A stretch of DNA of 60,000 bases from Apostichopus japonicus (GCF_037975245.1 NC_092572.1:26580989-26640988), one strand, 5' to 3'; counted from the first letter of the stretch, positions 1-26,645 are shown. Notes: generated by a model from the letters alone, not told the origin. Made by a program: numbers and translations.

Positions 1-859
1 GTATTAGTGGTGTACTAGTTTTGTACTTCTGAAGAAGAATGCAGCTTTATGGATACAATGCTACGCAGGACTTGATTAAAGACAGTATGAGCTCCTTCAC
101 AATATGGGGGGAAGGGGTGGGGTGGAAGATGGCCCCCCCCCATAATTTTCACAGCAATAATTGACATTGTCCCTATTTGTGCCTCGGGGGGGATGGAGGG
201 GAGGGAGATATGAAGAGGGGTGGGTTGGATAGCTCATTTTGGTCAAAACCAATTGTTCCAAAAACACAAAACAGCCAGAAGTTGGTATTGTGTTTGCTGC
301 AAAGGATTATAGTTAAAGTTTCATATACTTCCATAGAAACCAACAAGGATTAACTCCTGGCATGATGAAAATTTCTGCCAATGGGGGGGGGGGGAGGGGG
401 ATGTTTCTGGCTAGTACGATACATCTTAGCATAGATTTCCTAATTACTAGTGTGAAGATCCTGGTGTGATTGAAGATTTAGACAGAGCAATTTGATGACT
501 AAAATGGATACCAGATGCTTTGACATCGCGTGTTGAATGATGGCAGTTCTATAGGGACGTCCTTGTAATGCTGAACACATGGTCATATGTACAGTATACA
601 CTAGACAGTGTAGGCTGCACTCATGAACTGATTACAAGTAGGCTAGGGTGCTCTACAAACAGACATACATGTACATCCATACATACATATGTATAGCATA
701 TATAAATATATATGTATAGCATATATAAATATATATGTATAGCATATATAAATATATATATATATTTATATATATAAATATCCATCCATCCATCCATCCA
801 TCCATCCATACATCCATACATACATACATATGTATAGCATATATAAATATATATGTATA

Positions 860-904
<45 letters not shown>

Positions 905-2013
905 CATACATATATCACAGGAGTGGGAAGTTTGTGCTCTTCTGATAATGAACAGAATGTCAGAATGTAACATGTATATAAATCACAACAAAATTCCAAT
1001 TAAAAAGTATGGTTTCCATGGTGAACATACTTCTGCTGTCTTGAGGGATTAATTTAGTTTTTTTGTTTTTGTGTTTGTGTGCGTGTATATCATAAGCTCA
1101 GTTTAGCAATTAGTTTAACATTGTCACTTAAACACTGTAATTCTGACATTTTGCAATAATAGAAGCTATTCTCCGGTTTGCCGAAGATGTTATTTTAACA
1201 TACTGTAGATCTCCTCCATGGATGATGCAATAAATTACGCGGCATATTTGTCCTTTGATTTTAAGAGCGCCCTTTTGAAATTTTTACAACATAAGTGAGT
1301 CATGATTTTATCACGTCTCTCTCTTTGAAGAGCATGAATTTGGGGTTTCATCACTGTTCCATATTGAATCGGCTGTTACTGTATGAGAAATGTTTCACCC
1401 ATCTCTCAAAATATCTGAAATACAGAAATGTGATTTACTAAACTATTTGCACTTCAGTGATGACAATTAGCCCCACTGTTCCCTGTGCTTCACCGGGCCT
1501 TCCTTTGCTCCCCCTCTTTATAATTCTTGCAGCATATTTTCTGTGACATAAACAGAAGTATTCTTTACTCACCCATCTGCTTGGGTGTGGTCCTTCTAAA
1601 TTTATTGTTATTATATATTAATTGCGGCGCAATACAGAAAGGAATAGTTGCAGGGAAGTGTCCCCTCGATATTTAATTAACAGATAATTAACGATTAAAA
1701 AAAAATAAAAAATATCCATTACTTCAGGTGAACAGTAAAAGTCTATTCTAAACAGTAGAGCTAGCACTTGGACGTTTCGGCAGTGTTTGAATCCTGATCA
1801 TTACGATCATGATTATCATAATTAATTTTTATGATTATGGATCGAAGCATCCATAAAAGCATTTCGTGTTTATTTCTGTTACAAAAATTGTGTTTGTCTG
1901 TGAGAAAGAGAAAATGCAAGCACATTTATCAATATATTTAAAAATTTGTCCGTTGAAATTTTGTCGTTGTTTTTTAACCATGAATTTTTCCCCTTCTTTT
2001 TCCTCCTCTACAG
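1..2013. other. Sequence upstream of the first visible Ets1/2 exon
   Basis: No supported exon is seen here. The stretch has G-rich runs (for example near 108-130 and 385-400) and a compound microsatellite at 664-912. The rest is AT-rich. It is most likely an Ets1/2 intron, because the exon at 2014 begins inside a codon and so needs an upstream coding exon. I could not find a convincing phase-1 donor in this stretch, so that exon is probably outside the window. Confidence 0.5.
664..912. repeat. Compound TA / TATG / ATCC microsatellite
   Basis: Imperfect repeats of a roughly 21-bp unit built on TATGTATAGCATATATAAA alternate with (ATCC)n near 781-815 and (TA)n near 860-902. Several overlapping ORFs of Tyr/Ile/Met-rich protein here are artefacts of the repeat. 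Confidence 0.9.
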
Positions 2014-14555
<12,542 letters not shown>

Positions 14556-14585
14556 AGGAGGGAGAGGAAAAGAGACTAAGAAAAA

Positions 14586-14596
14586 AATAAAATAAA
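14586..14596 (+). terminator. Proximal Ets1/2 poly(A) signal candidate
   Basis: Two overlapping AATAAA hexamers lie in an A-rich stretch right after the stop codon. The proximity to the stop is unusual for this gene class, so the distal signal may be the main one. Confidence 0.4.
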
Positions 14597-16824
14597 CGAC
14601 CACCCTCTTGCCGATTCAACTCACTGAAATTGTCTGAGAGATGCCGGTAGTGATTTTTGCTCTCTGCGAGACGATCGAGTACGTGCCCCTTCCGACAGAT
14701 CCTGGAGAATATCGTGTCTGGAGGGCATCCCCCATCTCCCTCCCTCCCCCTTACGGGTTGCATGATTCGACCAGCCTTGGAGTAAAACAGGCGATTCGCT
14801 GAAGAGACTCAGAATCATCGGCCGAGCGAGGAAGTCGCTAATTACAGTTTTCTGGGTGATGCGGATAACCACCTCGGCTTAATGTCACGGACGTGTCGGA
14901 TAAATAGATGATACATGACAGCCTGCTGTTGAGACCCCAAGAAAGGTGACGTTTGATTGGTCCATTGGTACGGGGTCGAGGTCTAAGGCTCTGTAACTTT
15001 ATAAAAGAGTTGCGGTAATTCTATTTTTTTACTACCGGCATTCCGGATACAGGACGTTCCTATTTTTAACGAGGGCATCACATGGTACCCTTAGGTGCCT
15101 GGTAAATTTTTTTCGTATTTTACAATTATTAATATTTCTGACACGATGGGGGAATACTTATTATTAAGTTTTAATAATTGGAAGAGAACGAGAGAGAGGC
15201 AGAGAGAGAAAGAGAATACGAACAAGACTAACGCACAACAGTTTTTCTTGAGCTGAAAGTTTCTATTTGTTTTCCCCACTTCTATTCATAGTGAAAGATC
15301 ATTATTTTTCCAAAGATCTGGAAATTATATTTTGGGTAAAAATGAAGGAAATGGTTATTTCTTGGTGGCTTAAGAAGCTTGTCACAGAACTTTCAAGTAG
15401 GGTTGTGTTGACATCTACAAGAGTTTTCTCTCTATACTACTAATGATATACCTTTCAGTAGAACATTGAATTGGCAATCATCTTTTGTGTGGTGGGGAGC
15501 AGGGGGGGGTTGAAGGGGGGCGGGGTGAGAAGCCACCACCACCACCCACCCATATTTTGTTGGATCTATATTTTGTAAACCCCTAGAAAAATGTGCCTGT
15601 TGGATGAGTCAGGTCCGATTGTGCCATTTATCTTGAAACATTCCTTCATTAAAAGATATAAACTTATATTTTAGTGCCTTATAAAAACAAAAATTTAAAA
15701 ACTCTTCCTGGGAGAAATATTATCTGAATTTCATCCTTGTTAATATCAGCTGTGAATGGTCACTGATATTATTTATAACGGGAAAAAAAAAAGAACAAGA
15801 AAACTTTAGGAATAATTTTATAATTTAGGAACAAGTTATTCAGAACAGAAAATTTCCTTCATCAAATTTATGTGCAAATTATTGTTAATTTCTATTCTTA
15901 TCATCTCTTCTTTATATTTTTGTATATACATTAAATAATAATAATAATCATAATAGTAACAGATAAAAAAAAAAAAACCAGAAGAAATTTTAAGAAAAGA
16001 GAAAAAGTTGGAAACATGGCCCAGTAGGTTTTTCTTACTTGTTTTTGTTCAAATGTGCCAATTGTTCCATTTTAAAGATGGATTTCCCAACAAAGTAACA
16101 GAACAAAAACCAAATTGTCGTCGAGTAGCCGGTGCTTATTTTTCTTCCTCTCTTATTTTATGCCAAACAGTAACCGGTGAACCGTACATGCCAGAACGTG
16201 AAACCGTTTTTATGCACAGGCTTACAGTGATATTTTTGTTTTTCTTCTTTGTTACAGTATTTGAGTTGTCATGGTGACCAACTGTCTTTTCAAATTTGTA
16301 TGATATGATATACATAGGCTTATTAATTAGAATATGTTTCTTTTTGGGCAGACCCTGTACAGAAATTTATGAATTTTTACCGCTAAACTTTACTGATGCA
16401 ATAACTTTGGTCATTTTAGTGTTTTGTACGATCGCTTCATATTTGTACTTACTACTACTACTACTTTTTTTTTTTTTTACACGGTTTTCGACAAAAGGTT
16501 GCCGAGCCGGATTAGGCTTGGAGAAAAAAAAAAATTAAAATTCCTGGTTTGGATACCGACTTTAGTACTCTGAGGGAGTGGATATTGTTCCACCATGGTA
16601 TCTCCATGGTTTTCAGCCAGTTTGCCGCCCCAGCTGTTGAGAAAATCCACAGAAATTCTGTTGCCATAGCAGCAGCAGCAGCAAATGTAACTAGAATTTT
16701 ATCAGCCGTTTTGTACTGGGTTATACTAGGCCAATATGTGTGCCTTTCAGTAGTGGGTTTCTATACAGTTGTGAGTCAGTACCCTGTGCCTATTGTACTA
16801 ATGTTGTATAAAAGAAAAGAAAAA

Positions 16825-16834
16825 AATAAATAAA
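16825..16834 (+). terminator. Distal Ets1/2 poly(A) signal candidate
   Basis: Overlapping AATAAA hexamers are followed after about 30-60 bp by TTGTTTTTGTTCTTTGTTTT, a typical downstream GU/U-rich element. Confidence 0.45.
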
Positions 16835-16850
16835 TGAAATCTTTTGCACG

Positions 16851-19240
16851 CGAACCATAAAACAAGCTTGTTTTTGTTCTTTGTTTTGGTGACATCACTG
16901 GTATTGTCGTGATTTTGGGGGGGGGGCTGATGGGGGAGGGTGAGGGGATGGAAGAGGGGAGGGGCGGCTCAAATGAAATGGGTTGCTGTTGTTGTACATA
17001 GTACCTTTTTTGAAATTTTTATTTCATACTTCAGTAGTATTTTGCCATACTTTTTTCAAGTTTTAGTATCGAAGATGTTTCTTATCTTTAACTTTGGTGG
17101 GCGAGGGGCGGGGTTAGGACTTGCAGAAAATATGATATTGACGAGATTCATATTAAGAAACAACAGAGGTGGTATCATTTTGGAGTGGGTTAATTCGGGG
17201 AAGAACAGGTGGTTCATTTATTGCCCACTAACTTGGTCTAAGAAGTGAGCAGGGTAACTTTAATAACGAAGTTTCTGTGGAGAAGGGTGGATCCTTCCCC
17301 ACCCCTCCCCCCCCCTCAACACCTGTACCCCTGCCCCTTATATTTTCATCATAACCTGTACATAGACAGAGTTTCCGCACGCGTGCATTCTCTACTTTGT
17401 ACCGACCTATTCATATGCAACGTTATTTCGGTAGTAATTATTGGATATCTGCCAACTCCTTCCTATCGTTTACCGTCCCCCTCCCTTTTTCCCTCACCCC
17501 CCCCCCCCCCCCCGCCCCGTCCAACCTTCTTGAAATCTACTATAAAGAGATATCCGTTATACAGATGCTAAAGAACCTAAAATTATGTTTTAATGAAAAA
17601 ACGGCCATACTTTATACATGACATCGAACCTAATTTGTGTTGTCACATTTGTCACATTTATGTTGTCACACTCGTGGAGTGTAAGCTCAGTGGTTAACGC
17701 CGGTGCTTTTCAATCATAAGGTCCCGAGTTCGAGTCAATCCAAGATTAATGTATGTCGTCCAGTTACAGAGTTGTTGATAATTCATACTCATGGACGTAT
17801 ATATATGAATCTATGAGACTGACTTCGGTCAGCTTGCGGCTTTGATAAGCCAATGAGGCTTCTTCACTAGTTCCTGCTTGCAGGAGGGTCTAAATACATA
17901 CATACACACACACATACATTTGAGTTTGGGTGACCATTTTGACGTGTCTAGCATATTTGATGGTTACTCCCTAGAAGGTTACTCACAAGAGGCCCAGTTA
18001 GTTTCACGTAGCATGGATCTACAATAATTTGTATAGGTTTGGTAATAATCAATTTATGATTTGTATGAAACAACATGTTGCAAAGTGGCAGTGGGGCATG
18101 TTATTTTGCGTTTCAAAAAAGGGATACTTTTTTTCATCGTTTTTACAGTTATTCACTAAAATCGAAACTTTCTAACCACAAAATGAAAAATGGCGACTTT
18201 CTGCTACCAAAATGGACTCCTGTGATTGACGCTACAGGGGACGTTAACATGGGATATCCCTTTTGCGCAAAACTGGGGCAATGTGCCCGCCTAGCTTCTC
18301 CGCCCCTGTTTGCACTTAATTAGTTGAACAAAAATCTACATGATTTCAAGTATCTAGTTCCTCTTAATTATTGTGTTAAAAGAATCCTCTTAGTTCCATG
18401 GATAAATTTTGTGTCCCACCAATGTTCATGTATTGTTTTTATTTTTCATTTGAAAGCTGTTGAAGTTTTCGCATCATTTTCATCATTCCCGTTGCTACTT
18501 GCTGACTTGAAGTTATAAAATAAATTACCCCAAAAATGACATCGCTTAATATACCCCATGGCATATTTACTTGACGGTCGTGTATCGGCGTGTGAATACG
18601 CACCCCCCCCCCCCCCCCATTGCACCCTTCCCATTCCTCCACAATTTCCAATGGTTCACATTTACCTGGGTAATGTAGAGAATGGTATTTCGTTTTGCAA
18701 GTGGGGGGGGGGGGGGTTCTAAAAGGCAAAAGTCACAAAGCAAGTTGACGTGGTTGCAAAATATCGCACCATTTTGCATCTAAGCACCCTTACTTATACA
18801 ACACCGACCCCTCCCCCATGTAGCGTATGTGCAATCAAAAAGTTCCACTTCTTAAGTACAAGTACCACTCAATAAGAAGTAATAAAACGTCGTTCCAGGA
18901 ATCGGGTGGGTTTTCTGTAATTTTTAACAATTCTTTATATTTATAAAAAAAATTCTCTATTCACCGTTATTCATTCAGGACTATCTGTGGTGAATATTAC
19001 TTTGGCCTCTGACCAGTAAAGGAACAGCAGCGGAAATTGATTGCGATTTCTAGAAAGAGACTGATCTCACTCAATAGCCCATTGTGAGCGAACAATTACG
19101 AAGGGATTTTCCCCTGACGTAATTTAATCAATTATATTTAATAAGCATTTGTAACTCGTGAAAACGATATGATATACATGACTACACTGTAGAGTATAGT
19201 ATAGTTATAGCTACATTGTTGTCTAACAATGTCACTTATA
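16851..19240. other. Intergenic: homopolymer-rich, SINE, dispersed repeat
   Basis: G- and C-runs at about 16917-16960, 17300-17315, 17497-17520, 18602-18620 and 18702-18716. SINE copy 2 is at 17672-17920. The segment around 18752-18800 (GTTGCAAAATATCGCACCA and onwards) resembles 45498-45540 and 45676-45720, so it belongs to a dispersed repeat. No exon is supported. Confidence 0.6.
17672..17920 (+). mobile_element. tRNA-derived SINE, family A, copy 2
   Basis: An A-box-like AAGCTCAGTGGTTAACGCC (about 17683-17701) and B-box GTTCGAGTC (17728-17736). The body and CATACA/CACACA tail are the same as at 4366-4612. The two copies agree closely over about 230 bp, with small indels, so the family was active fairly recently. 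Confidence 0.87.
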
Positions 19241-19247
19241 AAGCTAT

Positions 19248-19365
<118 letters not shown>

Positions 19366-19431
19366 GTGACAAACTCCTACAGTGGAATTACGATCTTCCT
19401 TACCGGTTTCGAACCTCTGGACATACAATCA

Positions 19432-19503
19432 GCGTCCATAGCCTAGTGGTTAGGGTGTCCGCGTACAGAGCGGAAGGCCCGTGGTTCGAATCCCGGTGGA
19501 GGC
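19432..19503 (+). mobile_element. tRNA-like SINE head, family B
   Basis: The 72-nt segment folds as a tRNA: acceptor GCGTCCA with TGGAGGC (6 of 7 pairs), a perfect TCCGC/GCGGA anticodon stem, A-box TAGCCTAGTGGTTAGGGTG and B-box GGTTCGAATCC at 19483-19493. The T-arm stem has two mismatches and the segment continues into GCTGAAAGTTTTTT. It is bracketed by two long TA runs. This reads as a SINE 5' end rather than a working tRNA gene. Confidence 0.65.
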
Positions 19504-19550
19504 TGAAAGTTTTTTCACTGTTCTTGATTTTCCAACTCATTACGATTTTC

Positions 19551-19552
<2 letters not shown>

Positions 19553-19617
<65 letters not shown>
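19553..19617. repeat. (TA)n microsatellite
   Basis: About 65 bp of TA, downstream of the tRNA-like SINE head, possibly its 3' tail. Confidence 0.95.
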
Positions 19618-19618
<1 letters not shown>

Positions 19619-22506
19619 CCTATGTATGCGTGCGTGGGGGGTGTGTGCGTGTATATTATACATTTCCCATTCAATTGTCCCCTAATTTCCGAGTACGAGT
19701 TCGAATCCACGAGATGATACTATGCTGCGATATGAGTACACGTATACGGACTCTATGATAGAACGTATGAACTGAACCGTACTAAAAGAATCAATTGTGT
19801 ATTTTAACCCCATTGCTTTGAATTTACATGCACGTACAGGCCCGTAGCCAGGAATTTAGCGATGAAGGGGTACCAACAATTTAATAAGGGGCACAAGTGT
19901 GCCTGTTTATGGTGTATGTACTTTAAGGCACTGGGAGTATATTTAGCTCAGTGCTGCCAAGCTGTAATAGATACTGAAACTTGAAATAGTGTTTGCATTT
20001 GTTTAGCGATTTTGAGTACAAATTGTAACAAATAGTATAGTGTCTGTTAACTACCGGTAGTGAAATTTGTGTACACGTGATTGACGCACTGATTGTGTGT
20101 GGGGGGGGGGGGGGAGGGGGGACACAGTAGTACGCATGGGAGGAAGGGGGGGTCCCCTATGCCCAGGCCTGGCCACGGGCATGTTTACATTATAAATAAC
20201 ACATTACGTAACCAGAAGTGTATGGGCGAAAAGATGTATCTAGAATATAACCGAATTGTCAATCACTTGGTAACTAGAATAATATTTGTGTCCCACAAAT
20301 TAAATCGATGGGTTTTTTTTCTTTCGAAACCCTTTCCTTGTATACGAGCATGGTGCAATGAAATGACTCCTTACTTGTATATACGTGATGGATGTCTGAT
20401 GTATACAGGAGATTGTGGCAATTGATGGAACGTGAAACTGAAGTTTCAGTGAATCAGTCTTTGTGAAGACGGTGGGGATGAGGAGCCTACTGCCCCCAGG
20501 ACACGGGGTTTACTAGGGTGTCCGTGCAGTACCGGTAATAACTAGATACGTACGGGTATATACAAGGTAGTAGCCTACATACTATACGGTACAGGGTGGG
20601 CTGCATGGTGAACGATAGGGGTGATAGCTTATATCTCCGGTAAATTATACCGAATCGAGGAAGGTTCAATAGCCGCTATGCATGTGTATAGCCGGACACT
20701 TTCTATCCTTGGATAAGCCTAATCCGCTATTTCTGTGGTTTCAAATGGATTTCCTTCCTTTCCAAAAAGAAAACCGTTTTGGGGGATAAAACTAAGGATG
20801 GATGACGCATGGGTTGTATATGGGGGCTTTCCCACGTGGGATTACGACCATCAAAGACCAGACTGTATACTGGGACAAACTTAAAGTGAGCGGGTATAGC
20901 GATTTTTTTTTCCTAGGACGAATAAGGGCATCGGCCAATCAAATCCCTGGATTCCAAACATGTGACGCTCCTTCAAAAAAACATGTTTTGAATCTCTTTT
21001 CCTAGTTTTGACCCCAGATTATGAACGACAATCCTTCATTTTCATATGTCTAACCCACTTTCTAAACCCTAACTCTGATTTCAAACGAATTTGCAAATTC
21101 CTGAGAAAAAAAACTGAAGCCCTTATCCGTCCTAGGAATAAAAATGAGGCCAGCGGGTATACCTATACAGACAATGTTACCCCAATCGCGAACAACTGAC
21201 GTTTTTCCTCTCAATTTGAGCATTTAACAGAATGCCGGGCGAACTGTGTTAACGTATATAATACAGCCCACTTCGGAGGCGTAGGAAACTAGAAACGATG
21301 CATTACCGAACTCCAACCTGCACGCTTCGACTGTAACTGAGGCATGCGCATAACTGACGGCCACTGCTCATGCGTATGCGCATGGGTAGAACAAGTATAA
21401 ATGGATGACAAATGGGCCCAAAATTAGCTTAGACACCGTTAGGAACCACTTAAATTAATATATCAATCCAGCTTGTATTTCTAAATAACATTTTAATTTT
21501 CTTGAGAAATGAACGTATTACGTTCAGAGGTATACATCAATCAAAGTGGCTGGACTACTTATTCTAGCACTCAGACCATTACGTCAGATACTCAGAAGCA
21601 ACACAATGAGTTCTACAGCAAAGTATATATGACGATTATGGCCTCAAATAATGTTCACGTGCATTATAATTATCAATCAAGCACTAATGCTAAAAGATGC
21701 CATACACGTATACATATGCAAGTACATAATTTGACATTATCAAGTTTGTCCTAAAGGAGCATACCAGACATTGGTGTATATTTTGAAACCGGAATAGAAA
21801 CTTTTCTAGCTATAGCTTTCAATTTTCCCTTTTTGTTCTTTTGAATAACATATAGGCGTAGCATCAGGGCTAGATGTGTCCGCCACTACCCACCCTCCCC
21901 TCCCCCCCCCCCCCCTCCAACACTTGAATTCCGATGAGATGAAACACACTGCATTCGTGGCGTTTGTGAGAACTAAAAACTATGTAGCCTACATAAGATA
22001 GTTCAAATGATCATCTGGGTCACCGTAGCTTCTACAAAATTAAAATTTTCATGGTGAAGATCCTAGTCCCGGGCGGATTTTTTACCCACCCCCCTTTCAC
22101 ATTACCCTCACAATTTTTGATAACTTCCTACGCCTCTGCCATATGATAAAGAAACACTAAATATTCCGAGAAGAACACATCGTTAGCGTTTTCATTCAAT
22201 TGCATAAAACTACAGATACAATGATATTTGACCTGCAACTTTGATCCACATATTATGTCGCTTTGTTAAAACAATTGGTGGTCTATGCTGATTTGGAACT
22301 ACTACGTGTGCTGACGTCACTACTGACGTAAAGCATCGGAAACGAACTTACTATAGTTTAACAATCGTTATACAAAACTGATTGTAAAGGCATAGTTCCA
22401 CTATTTTTTTTTTCTTTTAATTCTTCTATGAGTTAGCAGTTCATAAATGCTGAGGTCATCCAAGCATGCAATGTGTGGTTAAATTCCGATTGTGCAATAT
22501 ATTGTG

Positions 22507-22507
<1 letters not shown>

Positions 22508-22566
<59 letters not shown>
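22508..22566. repeat. (TA)n microsatellite
   Basis: About 58 bp of nearly pure TA dinucleotide. Confidence 0.95.
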
Positions 22567-22569
<3 letters not shown>

Positions 22570-23399
22570 CACAAAAGCAGAGAAATAAGATATGACTCAT
22601 AATTGACACATAAGGAGTAGTGTTTTAGCAAATTTATTTTTAATGTTTCGTCAGCCATACTTGGCAGTTGAACAAGTAGTTCTACAAACATATGTAATCC
22701 GTTCTTCCTATTCTTTGCTCCTTAATCCGCTTCCTGTATAGTCATGGTTTATTTGGTACTATTTCCATCAATGTCGCTTATACTTTTCTAGCGGTCATAC
22801 TTTCATGGTGTTAAATTGTGTCCTCATAATTCTATATATAAACAAAGCACTGAATTTATACATGTAACCGACATAGGTCACCTTAGAAGGGAAAGATTGC
22901 AGATGTTACGCCTTTCATTTAAGTTCCCGGCATTCACTTCGTAACATCCATTGCTAATCCTCTTCTTGTATTTTTTTATATATATTTTTTTAGAAAGTTC
23001 CCCCAAGATAAAACCTTGACACGTAAAAAGAACCCAAAACACAACTTGGTCCACTTTCAACCCCAGTTGGTCCCCTTACATCGAGACTTTAACCGTCTGA
23101 TCGCGATGGTCTACAGACGGCCGCACACGACCCGATTCAACTCAGTCGTTTTTCATTTCGTTGGAAATGAATCGTTGATAGTCGACTAATCAAGATTTTG
23201 CTTGTTTTAAAAGTGCCTCGGCTGCAGTCGGGAAAACTGAATGTGCAGTGTTTTCCCGACTGGCGGTCGGCAGCCTGAGTGCGCGGTGGTGGTTCACCAA
23301 TTACTGCACGCTTTTAACAAACGTGAGCAATCGTAGAATGATCAACTTTCATGGGACCTAAATGAGGTCCGGTCGTCGACAGCAAACAGTCGCTGTGTG

Positions 23400-23655
23400 C
23401 GCTGATCCATCGGTCAGTTTGCGGGAGGGAGTGGAGAGGTCAGGGGAGGGGGTGGGGGAAGGTAAGTTGTAAATCCATGGATCTTCACGACAATCGAAAA
23501 CTACGTCACGACGGTCGGGTCGTGAACAGTCGGGTAGTGTGTGGAAGGGGTGGTGAGGTGGGGGGTGGGGGGGGAGTAAAATTGTAAATTCATGGATCTT
23601 CACGAAAATTGAAAACTACGTCACGACGGTCGGGTAGTAATCAGTCGGGCAGTTT
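23400..23655. repeat. Two tandem copies of a 120-130 bp unit
   Basis: Each copy has a G-rich block, then TTGTAAATYCATGGATCTTCACGA, then GAAAACTACGTCACGACGGTC split over the same order, ending in TCGGGTAGT. The copies start near 23410 and 23533. CGTCACGACG is CpG-rich against the local AT background. Confidence 0.75.
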
Positions 23656-25702
23656 GCGACGGGATTTAGGTCAAGTGTGTATGAGATGGATACTACACAC
23701 GATCAGGGTTGAAGGTCGCTGTGAGTGTTCTTCTCCACTTCCTGTTGCACCCCTCTGCACATCTCACGCAGCCCTTTTCTTCACTTTCCTCATTTCAGCT
23801 CATTGCCCATTGTTCTAATTACACTCTACTAATTGCTCCAAGTAATTTGTCTGTCCCCATCAGTTTATTTCACCTATATTTCTGTCTCTTCGTTTTATTT
23901 TTCCTCTGAATTGGGATCCTGCTAGGATTAAACCCTAACTGGCCCTCCTTATATCAATTATTTTTAATTATCAACGCTTATGTAGAAGATAAGCAGGTTA
24001 TTGTCATCTCTGTCTACAAATCAGTGGCGTGCACATGACTTTAAAGGTGATGGTGGTGAGGGAGGGGGGTACTCTAAAATCTCCTGTCGGACTGATGTAG
24101 GGCCTGAACTTATGTGGAAGGGCTTGAGGTGAATGAAGGATTTAATAGAGGGGGTATGACCCTGCGGTCGTCGAATTATATCCCATGTAGGGGTTCGCCG
24201 GGGGGTGGGGTGGGGATCCTCAGTGAGTCTGACAGCGAAATATCGTCGGACGTTTGAATATTAGTGGCCATTATTCAACTTCCAAGCATATAGGCCTATC
24301 TATTGACGCAATGCTGACATCATGGAGCGATAATTTCAAAAACCGTTTCTCTCTATACTAGACTGACAAGGCCGTTTACACAGTGGTGGTGGCTAAGCAG
24401 CATAGCCGAATATTGATAAGGTTAAAGAGGTCACCGGTATTGCTGCTAATTGTGCTAGAATAGTAACAAAAAATGGTCAGCACTTTGGCACTTCTACAAG
24501 GATCAATCTGTCGCACTTCTAACCTATTTTGATCAAAGACATTTGTGTTAAGTGATACGAACACGAATAACTTGGACGATTATGAACTTCCACTGATCCC
24601 CACAGCCAGTTAAAATATTCCAATATGATATTCCAAGATATGACAAAACTCAACAACATTTTGTTATTGTTTCCCTTTCATTGTTACTTTATTGCAAAAT
24701 GCAAGTACAGTCTTTAAATTCATGGCAAAACAAAATGGCCATATTTTTTTTCGTGAAACCAGTACCACCTTACGCACAGGCTTTGAAGTTTTGTTGGCAG
24801 TGACATCATATACACTAGAGACTTGTATTACGCGTACAACCGCATGGATTTCAATTGGTTATGCGTACCTGTACGGGGATACAAGGTTATTAGCACGAGC
24901 GCGTGTATAAAGGTTTCCTGTATGGATCTAGTCCCACCCGTCGGGGGTATGTTTTATTTTGGATTATACCATTCTATACAAGGGTTGGCGTTAGTTTAAA
25001 CAATGGTAAAATGTCAGCATAAGTCAGGGATTAAAAATAATATAAAATAATATTAATTTACTAAATTAAAAAAAGGTTAGTGATGTGAAGCGTCGTTCTC
25101 AAAATATTTTGAAAACGACAAAACAACGGCTGTTTTAGATTCTACAACTACGAGTGATCCCTCTTTCTAACAGTGGACTATACCGACCGGTAACGCGCCG
25201 GTACAGGTAACTCTTCTGTGATAGGTGTACTCACCACAACTCTGCTGTACATTTATATCAAATGTTTAAACATGTATGAACAAAGATTAGTAACATCCAA
25301 CATACGTTCCATTTATACCATGACCGATTAACACCATCCACTCAATCAGAGTAACGAGGACACAATACCCAACCATTACTTACTCCATCAGAGTACCTCC
25401 CCCCCCCCCCCCACACACACACTAGTGCTTTTGTTTGGGAGATTAGCCTAGTTTAAAACGATGTGTCTTAGAGCTGTTATTTTGTAAATCTCTGACGTCA
25501 TAATTTCACAAGGATCTAAAACCATTTTCACTTTCACTTTCTCTTTATTTTTCTACTTCATATTTTCAAGGAAAATGTTAACAGTGTTGACAATGTAACC
25601 ATTAGGTAATGTTAAGACTTTCAAGACTTTCAATATCTTCAATAATGTAGATTCAACATTTGTAGATCTCCACGAGGCACAGAAAATGAATGTAACAGGG
25701 AC

Positions 25703-25790
25703 TTAAAGGGTGTGAAGACTCGCGCACAAAGAAACGTCTCATGCCGGTAATCTGACCTAGTTTCAAATGAGGTGTAACAGAAGTGTTAGA
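25703..25790 (+). mobile_element. Possible fragment of a non-autonomous DNA element end
   Basis: TTAAAGGGTGTGAAGACTCG resembles the outer edge of the element pair at 27244-27370 and 50229-50358 (ACTGAAGACTCG and ATTGAAGACTCG). Similarity fades inward, so it is either a diverged relative or a chance match. Confidence 0.35.
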
Positions 25791-25939
25791 CACCACCATG
25801 GATCCCAGAAAATACACACACAGCTTGCCACCGTCGGTAATTAGACACTAATGTACAGTCAATACATACAGCTACGGTCAATACCTACAACACTGTATAT
25901 AGCAGTGTGGACATCTCAGGTCTAGATAAAAGATAACAA

Positions 25940-26645
25940 GAGCCCAAGGGCACTGCGGTTCCTTGCGTAGGGGTATATGACAATACACATAATATTATCA
26001 TAGCAAGATTGGGCTAAAATAGTCCAAGTAATTGTGGTCGTACTTGTACCCATAAAATAACCAACACTATAGCCAACACTTTTGTGATCACAAATTGTGA
26101 TCGGATTTTTGATTGGAAGGCACTTTTGAGATCTGAATGTGACGTGAAAAATGTAAGAAATATAAAGTCACCTACAAGCGGGTCAACAGATATGATAACA
26201 TTGGTGACCTCAGATCACCGTTTAGTTTGAAAATGTTCTACCACCCCATTCACAACTTGTCCCAAAATATCAACTGTGTGACACCTTGGCACTAAGAGTT
26301 ATTGCATTAAATGTCTAAAAATTAACTTTGAACTTGAATACATAACTTCACACAAAAAGGTCACCCGGAGGTCAACCAATTGACATTTTTGATCAGTGAA
26401 ATGTGAATACAGCATCAGAACTATTATAAAACTTAAATCATTTTTTCTTTGCCCATTTTCTCCCCCAAAATACTAGTTTTTTAACATTAATTGACCCTTG
26501 GTGACTTTGAGTCAAATGACTGTTAGGTTTAAAAAATATTTCCCTTTACCATTCGCAACTTGTCCCAAAATATCATTCATGTCACACCTTGGCACTGGGA
26601 GTTATTGCATTAAATGTCTGAAAATTAACTTTTGTCAAATTACTG
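25940..26645 (+). repeat. AGGTCA-rich dispersed repeat, left fragment
   Basis: It starts with AGCCCAAGGGCACTGC and GGTTCCTTGC (25957-25966). It then carries two rounds of the CAACTTGTCCCAAAATATC / TCACACCTTGGCACT / GAGTTATTGCATTAAATGTC blocks (near 26256 and 26557) that recur at 46.9-50.0 kb in the same orientation. No ORF. See the array at 46850-50050. Confidence 0.8.

Larger units (their letters stand above)
14556..16850 (+). other. ets1/2: Probable Ets1/2 3' UTR
   Basis: Non-coding sequence after the stop codon, rich in A/T runs and ATTTA-like motifs. Overlapping AATAAA signals lie at 14586-14596 (about 30 bp after the stop). Another pair at 16825-16834 is followed by GT-rich sequence at 16867-16900, as at a cleavage site. 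Either could define the transcript end. The far end is inferred; transcript reads would decide. Confidence 0.4.
19618..25700. other. Intergenic, no gene seen
   Basis: AT-rich sequence with G- and C-runs (about 20101-20120, 21896-21916, 25398-25412) and a TA microsatellite at 22508-22566. A degenerate direct duplication of about 125 bp lies at 23400-23655. Short ORFs have no splice context or family resemblance. Confidence 0.6.

Noticed and set aside
19432-19503. A functional tRNA gene (anticodon position reads ACA)
   Set aside because: Two mismatches in the T stem, one in the acceptor stem, and continuation into SINE-like sequence; an A34 tRNA-Cys would be unusual.
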